Positions 1-11,474 of a DNA stretch of 64,000 nucleotides are shown here, in pieces. Position 1 is the first letter of the stretch, and every line of letters begins with the position of its first letter. The position numbers and the translations under genes were made by a program. Under the pieces are notes generated by a model. That model ran no database searches and was not told the DNA's origin. It was given only the letters and a program-made list of their open reading frames with translations. Location of the stretch: contig NC_060886.1 of assembly GCF_014805685.1 (NCBI RefSeq), positions 14,138,608-14,202,607 of the forward strand, read 5' to 3'. The stretch is from Silurus meridionalis. Lineage: Eukaryota > Chordata > Actinopteri > Siluriformes > Siluridae.

Positions 1-149
1 TTGTTATGATTCTTTTTTTTTTTAAATCTATGCAGTAACGTGTACCTTCTGTAGTTTATCGTAATGGTATTTAGCATTGATGTATTCCATAAAATCTTTA
101 CAAGGATTATGCCATTCCCTAACTTAAAGCTAGTGTTGTCCCCTTCCAG

Positions 150-3100
150 AGCACCGTACGTGTGTTATTTCATGATCGGCGTCTGCGATACAGTGAGTAC
201 CAGCAGTTGGAGGGATGGCGCTGGAACCGGCCAGGGGACAGAATTTTGGATTTTGGTGGGTATTCATTAGTGTTTATATAGTTCAGAAAGAGTGTTTTTA
301 CAATTAAAGTTCCCAAGAAAGTTCTAACATTTTTAATGGATTGTTCAATACAAAATTAAATCTGACCAATGATTTTGAATGTCTGCTTTAGAAATAGTAG
401 TTCAATATATCATAAAAATCCCATCTACCTTTATTCAAGTATAAAAATGCTCATCGAATCTGATGGCGTGTATTGTACAAAAAGCTGGTATGTTGCTTTT
501 ATACAGATACTACTCTCTCTGTGGGGATAATAGAGCCTCAAGCTAATCCACTGCAGCTTAACACTATTGAGTTCCTCTGGGAGCCTATAAAAAATGCTAC
601 AATATTTATTCAAGTAGGTTTCTTTACAAAAACTTAAAAAGTACACATTTTACTTACGATTGTAACACTGACTTTTAGGCTGGATTTTTTTTTAAATATC
701 ATTTATATTTTGATTTTAGGTCAACTGTATTAGCACTGAGTTTACTCCCAGGAAACACGGTGGAGAGAAGGGAGTTCCCTTCCGGATTCAGGTAGATACT
801 TTTATACAGAATGAGCATGGAGAATATCTGGAGCAAGTGCACTCTTCCAGCTGCCAAATCAAAGTCTTTAAGGTATAGTAAAAACTATTGCCTGTGTACT
901 GCTAAAGATCTGTTTGTTATATTGCGTCAAATTCATATTTCTAAATGCACAGGGCTTCAACATGATGCCGTAAAGTATGAGGGCTTGTTCACTGTAATGT
1001 TTTGTTAACTCGACTCCTTTCACTGTTGTCCAGCCAAAAGGAGCAAGTCGCAGACTGAAGACGGACAGAGAGAAGATTGAGAAAAAGAGTCCTCAAGACA
1101 AAGAAAAATATCAACAATCATTCGAAACTACCATTCTTACTGAGGCAAGCTATGTAGCAGGATTTTGACTTGCTAATCTGAAGTTTCTCAATGTATAGTG
1201 TTTGAAGGAATGGGGTCAAATATACACAAATAGCAACACCAATTTACCTCTGGCTAATAAGTAGCTCAGTGGTTAAGGCATTAGTCTCTGGATCGGTAGG
1301 TCACAAGTTCAAATCCCAGCACCAACAAGCTGCCACTACTGGGCTCTTAAACAAGGCCCTTGACCTTCAATTGCTTGGCTTTAAGTCACTCTGGATAAGG
1401 GCATCTGCCAAATGCCATGAATGTGTTTTAAAAGGTTATTATGGGAAAACTTCTCTTTCAGTATTTCTAACTCTGTCTGTCTGCATCTCTCTCTTGCTCT
1501 CTCAGTTGTTTCAGTCAGGCCCAGACAGCAGTTACATAAGAGTAGAGACATTGATATGTGAACAACAAATAGAACATGTTCAAGGGTTTCTCACATCGGT
1601 GAAGGAGGCAAACAAACATTTCTTCCACATTTGCAGTGTTCTCCCTGGCCAGATGAACCATCTATCAGCATTGTGAGCAGCAGCCTGTTTCCCATGTGCA
1701 ACATCTCTACTTCTCAATACTTTACAGATGGGTAGGTTTTCCCCATGATTAACCAGTGTTGATTTCATCCACAAATTCATTATTTTTTTGTCAGGGTTTT
1801 AAAGATTGTTTAATTGCAAATGAAAATCTAATGTCTGCTTGTATGTGGGTAATTATAAGGAATTTACTGCAGTACATTTTGTACATTGTGGCACAATTGT
1901 TTGTGCAAGATGGTTTTTTCCACACAATGAAAGAGAACTGATTGCAATAAATCATCATACATACGATAACTTTTGTAAGTTAAATAGGTAAATTAAGCTC
2001 TGTGTGGTGTAAAATATGGATTGAGGAATATTATAAGGTTTATGTCATACATCTTTTCAAATGGATTGAGTTAGCCTTTGTGACTAAACATCTTCACTTA
2101 ATGTGTATTGTGTATACTGGATTCTGGATAAGCAACTAAGCCAGCCCTTTCACCTTGATAGAGATGATGCTGACTGCTCTCCAACCCAGCAGAGGGAGCT
2201 ATTCCTGCCCAGCTGCTCTGCTGTAAGTATGACAAACTGCTCATAATGTTAATGTACTGCTGTTTACTGATAGTGGATGGTAACTTAATTACAGGGCCTC
2301 TTCTTCTTTTTGCAATGTAGCAGCTTGTGCCATCACTGTCCCCTCAGGAAGCACAGGAGTGGCTTCACCGGAACAGGTTCTCATCATTCTGTAGGCTTTT
2401 CTCCAACATCTCGGGTAGGAGTCTGTATTCTTTTTCAGTTGTATGCAAGTTTCAAAGATCCTTACAAGACTATCTATATTTTATATTGGATATCTATTGT
2501 AGGTGCTGATTTGGTTACGATGAGCAGAAATGACTTTGTTCGGATCTGCGGCCCTGCTGATGGGATCCGTCTGTTCAACGCCATTAAAGGGAGGTGGGTC
2601 TTTTAAAGGACAAGTTTCATATAAGTTATTTCCAAACGTGTTAAACTAAGCCTGTAACTTTACTTTGTTGTCTGGTTGTATAATATGCTTCTTTTATGCT
2701 GTAGGTGTATTCAGCCACGCCTCACAGTGTATGTTTCCCTACAGAAGATCAAACATCAGCCAAACAGCAAGCCAGGCAGAGATGATGGTAAAAAATAAAA
2801 TCATGAAATATAACAAATTTTACAAATGGACAGGATTGGAATATATACAACATAATTTATGAGTTCTTCCTTGTTTTTCTTTATTCTTATTTTTCATAGT
2901 GTACCATGCCTTGCCTTTGGAGCACTTAACTCTGTTTGAGCTCACAGAGAAGATAGCAGGTCTATACAGTGTTCCAGTGCAACAAATCTGCCATGTTTAC
3001 AAACAAGGGCCAATGGGGATATACGTCCTGGTTTCAGATGAGGTGAGATCATGTCCCAGTGGATTAAACAGTCAAGACGTTCTGCCTAAAATGATAATCT

Positions 3101-4495
3101 GGGCAAATGGTAGCTCAGTGTTGAAGGTGTTGGACCAAAAGTTTGTGAATCCAAATTCTAGCTACCAAACCGCTACTGTTGGTCTCTTAACCAAGACCCT
3201 CAGCTGATCAATGAAAAAAAATGAATAATTGTAAGTCGCCTTGCAAAATGCCATAATGTAAAAAAAAAAAAAAAAAAATGTAAATATAATCCGAATTAGT
3301 TATGCATTTTGTACATTTGTAATGGATTTTTAATAACTACTTCCTGAGGTGCTGTATTCTACTAATACAGCAGTTTACTAATAACTTTTTTAAAAATTAT
3401 TATTATTATTATTATTATTATCACTGACAATCGAGTAGTAACAATTTGTTGCTCAGCAGGTTTTTTTATTTTATTTGATTTATTTATTTATTATTTTTTT
3501 AATGCTTTCATGGTACCTGGAAAGTGCAAAGTCCTCTGTCATTTCGATTTTGCTGAGTTTAAACACTTACCTATGGAATGTACCGGCTGTAACCAAATGC
3601 TGACACTAAGGAGTTTAATTGTCTACTAGCATTCTTCTGTGTTAAACATCAACATGTTTTTGTGATCTATTTATTATTACAATTAAATTGTATGGCTCAT
3701 CCCTCCTTAAGTCCTTGTGAGTAAGCTGTTATTATAGAAACAACAGCATATTAGAATTAGTACAATAAGATAAACTTATGTAAATTGCAGCTGTCACTCT
3801 TAAATCTGTTCTGTTCTAGAAAATTAATCAACGCCTTCTAACCAATCAAAAAAAGTAACAGGATTGCATAACACTAATATATTATAAGCTTATTGGATGT
3901 ACAATTAAAACCAACTAATTATGAATGCACCTCCAATAATGAAGGTTCGAGAATTTTGCAGCAGCAGTTGTGTCTATATCGTGTATATATTAAACCTAGG
4001 TAAAGGTCTCTATTACAGGCAGTTTTTTAATGTCATGTTTAAGATCAGGTTGCACCAGGATTATTAGTTAGCAATAATCACTGGATCATATATTTGAAAT
4101 GAACTAGGGTCTCTCAAATCTACCATATTTTGTTTTTATCCTGTAATAAGACTTACTCATACTACTCTTTTTCAGATGGTGAAGAATTTCACAGAGGAAA
4201 CAAGATTCATAATAAGTGCTCTTAAAGGTAATTCCAAGCCTTGATCCTAAATTTTCCCAAGCTTTTGTCGTATAAATCACCACACACAATTACTTCAGTA
4301 ATACAACAGTATGGTTAGAGTTTACATACCAGTACATATTAAACAATACCTGATATACTTGTTGTGTTTAGAGTTATAATTAACATTATAAAAACATCTA
4401 CTGTTGTCTCCTGGTTTGTAGTTAATGCTGACTGTATCTGTTCCTCAGTGATGATGGATGAAAGTAACGAGGGGTACCATGTTATACTGAAGTGA
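150..4495 (+). CDS. tfcp2l1: TFCP2/grainyhead-family transcription factor, probably tfcp2l1 (3' 12 coding exons)
   Basis: Twelve exons join in frame to 380 residues and a TGA: 150-255, 507-613, 720-872, 1034-1144, 1637-1731, 2162-2222, 2321-2414, 2503-2593, 2705-2787, 2900-3042, 4176-4227, 4449-4495. The first four encode the CP2 DNA-binding core ([17 protein letters not shown], then [18 protein letters not shown], then [13 protein letters not shown]). Exons 7-9 encode the SAM-like oligomerisation domain ([33 protein letters not shown]). Exons 10-12 encode the C-terminal ubiquitin-like/dimerisation region ending GYHVILK. Family members are nuclear DNA-binding oligomers. Human TFCP2L1 is about 479 residues, so roughly 100 N-terminal residues lie left of the window. 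FCRLF, MSRND and NAIKGR favour TFCP2L1 over TFCP2 or UBP1, from memory of the families. The intron after the exon ending at 1144 starts GC, not GT. Family call is firm; the paralogue is likely. Confidence 0.9.
1259..1440 (+). repeat. tRNA-derived SINE in intron 4
   Basis: An A-box-like stretch (TAGCTCAGTGGTTAAGG) near 1262 is followed by a B-box-like stretch (GTTCAAATCCCAGC) near 1308, then a fish SINE body with CTCTGGATAAGGGCATCTG near 1389. It lies in the tfcp2l1 intron between exons 1034-1144 and 1637-1731. It is a retroposon, not a functional tRNA gene: no clean cloverleaf is visible and the body continues well past 80 bases. Confidence 0.75.
3103..3290 (+). repeat. Second, more diverged tRNA-derived SINE with poly(A) tail
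   Basis: Same architecture as the SINE at 1259: GGTAGCTCAGTG near 3109, a decayed B box (GTGAATCCAAATTC) near 3146, a body with AAGTCGCCTTGCAAAATGCC, and an A-rich tail from about 3260. It lies in the intron between exons 2900-3042 and 4176-4227. Confidence 0.65.
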
Positions 4496-5090
4496 CCTTA
4501 GATCAGACCTTGAGGAACATTGTTTTTTCCCTCTTTATTTATTTATTTTTTATTATAATTTTTTGGTCATTTTGGCCATGTTTGGTCATTTATAGTAATG
4601 TGCCACAATGCCATCATTAAGGCAATATAACAGTTTTGAACTGATATCAGTAGTTCTGCATCAACTGTGTAACATTACAAGAAGATTAATGGCATTTGAC
4701 TTCCAGGACTGATGCTAAAAAAATTAATGCAGCGTTAAACAATCTCATTATGCTGTCCAGATAATTGATAGTTTAACTCAGGTCAACTGTGCAGTTTGTT
4801 TTTTTGCACTGTAACACACTGCTGATTTTTACTTTTTGATTTGATTGTGTTTTTCTTTTTTTCATTTTGTTAGAGTTGTCATTGTAATTTTTCTTATTAT
4901 TAGCTATTTGTATTTTAAACAATGCATTGTAAATCAAATTAACACTGTCAGTTTTGTGTTAAGAATGTGTAGGTTTTATTAAGATTATATTTAAAAGGTC
5001 AATTCAACTGTTTATTAAGCAGTTGTTACCATTGTACCTTTGTGGATTTTTAAATAAAATGTTTTGCTCTGTATTTTTGATTTCAAAATT
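4496..5090 (+). other. 3' UTR and poly(A) signal of the TFCP2-family gene
   Basis: AT-rich non-coding sequence follows the TGA at 4493-4495. An AATAAA hexamer lies at 5053-5058 with T-rich sequence after it, so cleavage is expected near 5075-5090. Confidence 0.6.
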
Positions 5091-5140
5091 ACAATTATGC
5101 ATAAAGTGAAACTATTTAATGATTAGCCTAAGGTAGAGCT

Positions 5141-5279
<139 letters not shown>

Positions 5280-6105
5280 CCCGATTATAGGCCCAGATTA
5301 TAGGGTTATTTTAGCTGTCCTTGAAAACAACTCAAAGTTATTATGATGTTTTACGAATGACAAATTTAAGGTGAGGTATCCTGTGCATTTTATTGAAGTT
5401 CAAACAGGAAGTTTATAATTTATACTTCACCGGAAACTATCTGACTAAACTTCAGATTTCAAATGACAGCTACATACTACAGAAAGTAAGAACATTAAGA
5501 ACATCCTTATTAAAAAAAATAGCAACATGTGGCAGCATCCCTTATATAAAAGACAAACAAAATTGTAGAAAAATAAATTAGATATAACCATAAAACGTTA
5601 GGTTACCTGTATGTGCTTTCTCAAATTTGACGGCGAATTCTTGAAAGCCAGTACTTTTTTACAACGATAATTTCTAACATTTCCCTTATATATGGCCATG
5701 GGTGTTAAGGAATGTCTTTGTTTTTATTTATTTTCACATCAGTGACTCCCTCTGAATTTACATTAACCAATCCTCTTGTTGCCTTGCTCATTGTTAGCTC
5801 CACTAGCCTACGTCTACGTCTGATAGCCAGGAAATAATACACCAGTGATATGGTGAAAAGGCCGTGCAATGATAGAATGATGGGCTGGAAACAGCGCTCA
5901 ATGAGAAGAAATAATACTAAAAGTAACGAGGCTGGTTTGAAAATGTAAGAACTAGAAAGTACAGATATTTGTGTCAAAATGTAATGAGTGAAAGTAAAAA
6001 GTTGTCCGAAAAATAAATAATGGAGTGTATACAAATAAAAGTAGACCCTTTACAGATTCCAATCTTTAAGATTAAAAAGACAGTGTAATTTAAGTTCGCT
6101 TTCAC
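5280..6105. other. Intergenic stretch, nothing convincing
   Basis: AT-rich sequence. The only notable open frame is on the minus strand (5705-6034, 109 codons) with a hydrophobic middle and an RRRRR cluster. I see no family match, splice signals or supporting context, so it is not called as a gene. Confidence 0.4.
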
Positions 6106-6109
6106 ATTA

Positions 6110-6560
6110 TGAAGAAAGTAATTCCACAAAATGAGCGGTGGTTGTCCTGCATCATAATAAACAAGCTACAGTTAGTCCAGAATGCAGCAGCCAGAGTTCT
6201 CACAAGTTCGAGTAAATACAACCATATAAACACAATCTTTTTAACCCTTCACTCGCTACCAATTAAGTTTTGAATCGACTACAAACTATTGCTACTTACC
6301 TACAAGGCCCTAAATGGTTTAGCTCCCATGTACTGTATCTATCCAGTCTTCTAACATGCTAAAATTCATCATGCGCATCCATCAAAGCATTCTCACATTT
6401 AGCTCCTAAACTTTGGAACAGTCTTCCTGACAGTGTTCGGGGCTCAGACACACTCTTCCAGATAAAGCACATATTAAAAACTTATCTTTTTAGCAAGACC
6501 TACACATAACACATCATATCATAACCTTGTGCTCCAGTACATCTGATCAAATGCACATTA
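6110..6560 (+). mobile_element. L2-like LINE fragment, reverse transcriptase C-terminal end
   Basis: Conceptual translation with stops reads LQLVQNAAARVLTSSSKYN followed by HSLPIKF, then LLLTYKALNGLAP. This is the conserved region after the RT domain of fish L2/CR1-clade LINEs. Several in-frame stops make it a dead 5'-truncated copy. The same region occurs in the larger LINEs at 19.1-22.8 kb and 43.8-48.5 kb. Confidence 0.75.
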
Positions 6561-7125
6561 TCAACTTGTGCTTGGTAATATCATGAACAGCAGCTACGCT
6601 AATTCCTTTCCACTGCTTCTCTTTCTCTACCCATCTCTTAGCATCCTGAGGTTGCGCCAGCTCCAGTCGATCTCTTTCAAACATTCGTTCGGTATCTCAC
6701 TATGGGAATCGCCTCAGGCGTGACCAATCCTGGAAGCATCAATCACACCACGTCTGTCGGCTGACAGACCAATCACGACAGTGATGCGGGATCCCGCCTC
6801 CCTATATACACCGCTGCTAACGGTCCCTGCCTCATTCTTGTTCTCTTCCCTGTGAAGATCCTTTAGGAAGCTATCCTCAGCAGTTCCTCTAGGATTGGTC
6901 GCTTAACTGTTCACAGTCGGGCCGTTAAGGTATGTCTTCGAGCGCGGCTGCTTATTGAGGGGAATATTCACTGTCAAAGCGGATATTCACTTCTGCTGTT
7001 TCTTTCTTTTCTTTCTTCCTTTTCACCTCGCGCTGAGCGTATAGTGAAATATCATTCGAGACCCGTTTTTCGAGAAGCACGTTGTGGTGATCTCGTTTTT
7101 CTTTTCCGGTGTTTGCACCTCCGTT

Positions 7126-7900
7126 ATGGCGAATGCGAGCTCATCTGGTTGCACGGCGGCAGGGAAAGATCAATCCCGACCGTGTGCATGCAGGTCCATG
7201 ATCTCGGCTAAAGACTCTCATCCCTTGTGCATCGTGTGCTTAGGAGTACGACACGCACAGGCTGTGCTCGCTAACCCCGAATGCTGCCCGCACTGCGCTC
7301 GCTTCCCGTTAAGGGTTCGGGAGCGTCGAATGCGAGTCGTGGCCACGAATAAAGGAGACCCCTGTCTCTCTCCACTGCCCGTGGTACAGTGTAGCACAGT
7401 GTAGCTGGGGAGAGTTGATGGACGAGGTGTCTCCTGGCCTTCCTTCACTCTTCGAATCGAACCCTTTAGTGGGTGACAAGGGTGAGGAAGAGGAAGATGA
7501 CGAGGTTGCTCATTTTTTGGAGGAAGATTTGGAGGACGACGAGGAGGATGCTATCCTTCAAGTGCTACAGGCCCTTCCCCTATGCCCGGTGAGCTGGACC
7601 TCGTGGAGATGTGTAGAAGAGCAGCCAAAAAGCTCTTCATCGAATGGCCATCTCAGCAGGTGCATCATGACGCTGAAAGGGATTTGGATGACGGGAAGAG
7701 GCTGCCATCGAGCACTTCCCCAGTTAAGCAGCTGAGTCCTGCTGTGCCGGCGTGTGTCACAGAAATGCGTCGTTTTTGGGACAAACCCTTCTCACATAGA
7801 GTGCCCGTTAAGGGTTTCTCTAGACTGGAGGTGCACAATATGGAGGATTTGGGGATGTCCAACCGCCCCCTGCCACCCCCTTTACCCTAATCGATGAGCT
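7126..7900 (+). pseudogene. DIRS copy A gag-like region
   Basis: A cysteine/histidine-rich N-terminal stretch (CIVCLGVRHAQAVL, then CCPHCARFPLR) is followed in a second frame by an acidic region (EEEEDDEVAHFLEEDLEDDE) and a third frame with LDLVEMCRRAAKKLFIEWP. The same blocks occur in copy B at 23565-22932. Frame changes near 7410 and 7580 break it. A CxxC and HxxC arrangement suggests a zinc-binding fold, but function is inferred from position only. Confidence 0.7.
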
Positions 7901-8289
7901 GCTCTATCCTCCTCCTCCCCTTCTCTTCCAGGCCGTACAGAGAGGCTGTCCACCTCTCTTTTCCAGAAAATCTACCGCTCCTCGGCCCTGGCGGTTAGAG
8001 CTCTGAATGCCACCTCACTGCTCACAGCATACCAGGCGGAGCTCATGGAAGAGATGGGGAGGCAGATTGATGCTGGGTCACCCGACTCAGCTTTGTGGGA
8101 AGAGATCTGCGTCATTGTGGATCTCAACCTGCGGTCCAGAGCTGCGGCCACAAGTTCTGCTTGGCGTTCATGTGCAGTTCATCCTTGGGTTTTATCCACA
8201 ATACAGCAGGGATATTGCCTGCAATTTGCCGTGAGACCAGCGCTCTTCAGCGGCGTGGTTTGGTCAACGGTGGAGGGCGAATCTGCTCA

Positions 8290-9448
8290 CGGTTTGGAGG
8301 ACGAAATAACCTCCTTATTGAGCAAAGGGATAATTCGATCGGTGCCATGAGAGAACAGCCAGCTCGGTTTTTAGTCCCGGTACTTTGTCGTTCCCAAGAA
8401 AGGTGGGGTCTCTGTCCCATTCTGGATTTACGGAACCTCAACAAACACCTCAGAAAGTACAAGTTCAAAATGCTCACATTGAAAGCTTTGTACAGTGTTA
8501 TTCGTCACAGAGACTGGTTTACATCAGTGGATCTGAAGGACGTATTTTCACATAAGCATTTATCCGGCACACAGGAAATTCCTACGCTTTGCCTATCGGG
8601 GCACAGCCTATGAATATTTGACGGTTCCGTTCGGGCTGGCTCTAGCTCCATGGATCTTTACCAAATGTGTCGAAGCTGCACTGTTACTGCTAAGAGCAGC
8701 GGGTCTCAGAGTGTCAGCGTATTTGGACGATCTCCTCCTCTGCGCTCTATCACGGCAGCAAGCGGAGGTGGATACGAGTGTGCTTCTGTCTCACCTGACT
8801 GGCTTAGGCTTCAGAATAAAGGAGACAAAAAGCTGTTTGGTGCCCACACAGGAAATAATCTACCTGGGTCTTAGACTGAACTCAGACCTGTATCAGGCAT
8901 GGTTACGGCGCAGCACTTATGTCCGAAGCGCCACCTCAATCTCAGCTCTCCATCACTGGAGAAATCGCGCTTTTCTTGAGTCGGGAACCCCGCTGGGAGT
9001 TGTTTTCCTGAGAAGAGTAGTGACGACGGATGCGTCGCTCACGGGTTGGGGTGCGGTGTGCGAGGGCAGGATAGCGAAAGGGAAATGGCCTGTTTCGCTT
9101 CGGGGCGCGCACATAAACTTTCTGGAGCTGTTAATGGTGTTTCTAGCTTTAAAACATTTTGTGCAGTTTCTTCGGAGTCACCACGTATTGGTCAGATCAG
9201 ACAACACGACGGCGGTGGCATACATAAATCGCCAGGCCGGAACGCGTTCTCCTCAACTTCACAGTCTAGTGCGAGATCTCATAGTGTGGGGCATGGAGCA
9301 TTTCCTATCGCTGCGAGTGACTCATGTGCCGGGAGTGATGAATGCGGGGGCGGATCTCTTGTCCAGGGAAAATCCCCTGTACGGGGAGTGGTCTCTCCAC
9401 CCTCAGGTGGTGAACCTGTTATGGGAGAGATTCGGCCGGCTGCCGTAG
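8290..9448 (+). pseudogene. DIRS copy A reverse transcriptase and RNase H
   Basis: Reverse transcriptase motifs appear in order: CPILDLRNLNKHLRKYKFKM near 8420, DWFTSVDLKD near 8513, a frame change near 8545-8615, FGLALAPWIFTKCV near 8630, and the catalytic YLDD box at 8720-8731. RNase H follows: TTDASLTGWGAVC near 9018, NFLELLMVFLALKHF near 9115, and SDNTTAVAYINRQ near 9200. The RNase H segment is open to 9448. The RT is broken by at least one frameshift plus a small loss in the motif after SVDLKD. Confidence 0.85.
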
Positions 9449-9779
9449 ATCTCTTCGCCTTGCATGAAAACATCATTACCCTCTATTGTTCACCTATGGG
9501 TGTGGATGCGTTAGCCCACCCGTGGCCAAACGCTCTGCTTTACGCATTCCCTCCCCTGAGTTTAATCGTGCCGACTCTAAAGAGAGTAAGAGAAGGCGGT
9601 CACTCTGTAATACTAATCGCTCCAAACTGGCCAGGAAAATTGTGGCTGACGGAGATAACTCCTGCACGATCGTCCCTGGCCTCTCCCGTTGCGCAGAGAT
9701 CTCCTCTCACAAGCATGCAGAGAGATTTTTCACCCCGCACCGGACAGAGTAGCTCTCTGGGCCTGGCCCGTGAGAGGAT

Positions 9780-10665
9780 GAATCTCAGTGTCACTGGTTT
9801 GCCTCCGAGGGTGATTGAGACGATTCAGAATGCGAGAGCAGCTTTGACGCGCTCTGCCTATGATAAGAAATGGAGTGTGTTGAACTATGGTGCGCTCAAA
9901 GACAGATTATCCCTTTTCACTGTTCTATGGCAGAAGTGTTGTGCTTTTTGCAAGAACTTTTGGATAAGGGCAGGGCGTTTTCAACCGTTAAGGTTTATTT
10001 CGCTGCTGTTTCTGCATTCCACATAGGAATTGGCGGTAATGCTATTGGTCATGTGCAGGTTTATGAAGGGAGTGCGGTGCCTGAACACGTTCTCAAAGCC
10101 GCTGGTTCCGCTGTGGGATCTGTCTGTGGTCCTGAGCGCGCTCTCTCAGCCTCCTTTTGAGCCGATAGAGAGTATTGATTTAAAGCTCCTGTCGCTGAAG
10201 GTTGCTTTGTTGTTGGCTATTTCTACCGCGGAGCAGGTTAGTGAACTTCATGTTTTGTCAGTTCATTAATCCTGTATGCGTTTTGCTATGGATTTCTCGC
10301 GAGTGATTTTGAAGACTAATCCAGCATTTATCCCTTAGGTGAGCGAGTCAGCTTTCGCCTGCAGACAGGTGGATTTAATGGTTTTTCATCCGCCTTCTTT
10401 TTCCTCAGCGGAGGAGCGGCTTCACTGTCTGTGTCCTGTCTGTGCGTTACTTCACTATGTTGACAGGACAAAGAATTGAGACGGAGTCATAAGCTGTTTG
10501 CTTCATGGGCTGATTCTCGTAAAGGAAGACCTGTTTCCCAGCAGCGCCTGTCCCATTGGCTCGTGGAGGCTATTATATTGAGTTATAATAGTGTGGGTCT
10601 TAGCCCTCCAGAAGGACTGAGGGCTCATAGTACCCGAGGGCTCATAGTACCCGTGGCTTGGCCAC
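9780..10665 (+). pseudogene. DIRS copy A tyrosine recombinase (truncated)
   Basis: Recombinase N-domain sequence (MAEVLCFLQELLDKGRAFST) lies near 9928 and FLRE/LLAIST-type core sequence near 10215. The box II region reads LRAHSTRG near 10615, keeping the His and Arg expected of the catalytic set. The frame then runs into a TA/GA microsatellite at 10680, so the distal part with the nucleophilic Tyr is missing here. Copy B keeps that distal part (SPHTFVRFYRL). Confidence 0.75.
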
Positions 10666-10679
10666 TTCGTGGGCACTTT

Positions 10680-10680
10680 T

Positions 10681-10740
<60 letters not shown>

Positions 10741-10790
10741 TATATATATGTGTATATGTATGTTTGTGTATGTATACGTGTATATGAAAG
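10680..10790. repeat. (AT)n(GA)n microsatellite inside DIRS copy A
   Basis: A TA run, then 22 or so GA units to 10738, then interrupted TATG/TGTA repeats. The equivalent tract occurs inside DIRS copy B at 16500-16635 in reverse complement, so it was part of the family and not a later event at this site. Confidence 0.9.
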
Positions 10791-10993
10791 GGAATGACAA
10801 CGGATGATGGAAACATTGTGGATCGGATGTTTGTCATTTCTCACACGTTTCCGCTCTCTTCGGTGAGAGGGATAATTTCATTTTATCACATCACTGAGTT
10901 GGTTGACACCTGCTTTGGACAGCATATCTGCAATACAGGAGTTGTCTATATCCCATAGTGAGATACCAAACGAATGCTTGAAAGAGAACTTTA

Positions 10994-11273
10994 GGTTACT
11001 TACGTAAACCCGGTTCTCTGATAACAGGAGTGAGGTATCTCACTGCTCTTCCCTCCTTGCAGTGCACGGACAACAGTTATGTGAGAAAGAGGCAGGGACC
11101 TTTAGCAGCGGTGTATATAGGGAGGCGGGACTCCCGCATCACTGTCGTGATTGGTCTGTCAGCCGACAGACGTGGTGTGATTGATGCTTTCAGGATTGGT
11201 CACGCCCGAGGCGATTCCCATAGTGATATACCGCACTCCTGTTATCAGAGAACCGGGGTTACGTAAGTAACTT
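10994..11273. repeat. Inverted-repeat unit at the DIRS copy A right end
   Basis: Left arm 10994-11045 contains GGTTCTCTGATAACAGGAGTG. The right arm 11224-11273 contains its reverse complement, CACTCCTGTTATCAGAGAACC, then GGGTTACGTAAGTAACTT. Between them lies an inverted copy of the DIRS left terminus. The unit is bounded by TTACTTACGTAA-type ends and is absent from DIRS copy B. Confidence 0.8.
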
Positions 11274-11353
11274 GAAGTTTCCCACCTTATGAAGATTATG
11301 GACCTTTTAAGAAGTAGACGCCGATAGAAAGATAGAAAGAAAGAAACCAGGTG

Positions 11354-11463
11354 TATATATATCCACAAACTTCTATATTGCACCGTTTTTGTTAATGGCA
11401 CCAAGTGTGCAATTGTGGTGTCATGAGCAAAAACCTTTCAATATGAAAGTTTGTGGATATATA
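11354..11463. repeat. Long imperfect palindrome (hairpin or MITE-like)
   Basis: The left arm (11354-11403) begins TATATATCCACAAACTT. The right arm (11416-11463) is its reverse complement with few mismatches, ending AAGTTTGTGGATATATA. Arms are about 48 bases and the loop about 12. An RNA of either strand would fold into a stable stem. No clear target-site duplication was found. Confidence 0.8.
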
Positions 11464-11474
11464 CATATTTGGTC

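Larger units (their letters stand above)
6687..11273 (+). mobile_element. DIRS-type tyrosine-recombinase retrotransposon, copy A (degenerate)
   Basis: The left terminal sequence (6687-6850, starting TCTCTTTCAAACATTCG) recurs inverted at 10950-10993 and again at 11080-11232, as expected for the inverted terminal and internal complementary repeats of DIRS elements. Order inside: gag-like region 7126-7900, reverse transcriptase about 8290-8900 (YLDD at 8720-8731), RNase H 9018-9448, tyrosine recombinase about 9780-10660. Domains are scattered over three frames with stops, so the copy is dead. It lacks LTRs and an integrase of the DDE type. Copy B at 16.3-24.0 kb is the same family in opposite orientation. 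Confidence 0.88.

Noticed and set aside
1262..1335. A-box and B-box pair resembling a tRNA gene
   Set aside because: It continues into a SINE body and lies in an intron; acceptor and anticodon stems do not form a clean cloverleaf.
5705..6034. Minus-strand frame of 109 codons with hydrophobic stretch
   Set aside because: No family match, no splice or promoter context, AT-rich; likely chance.
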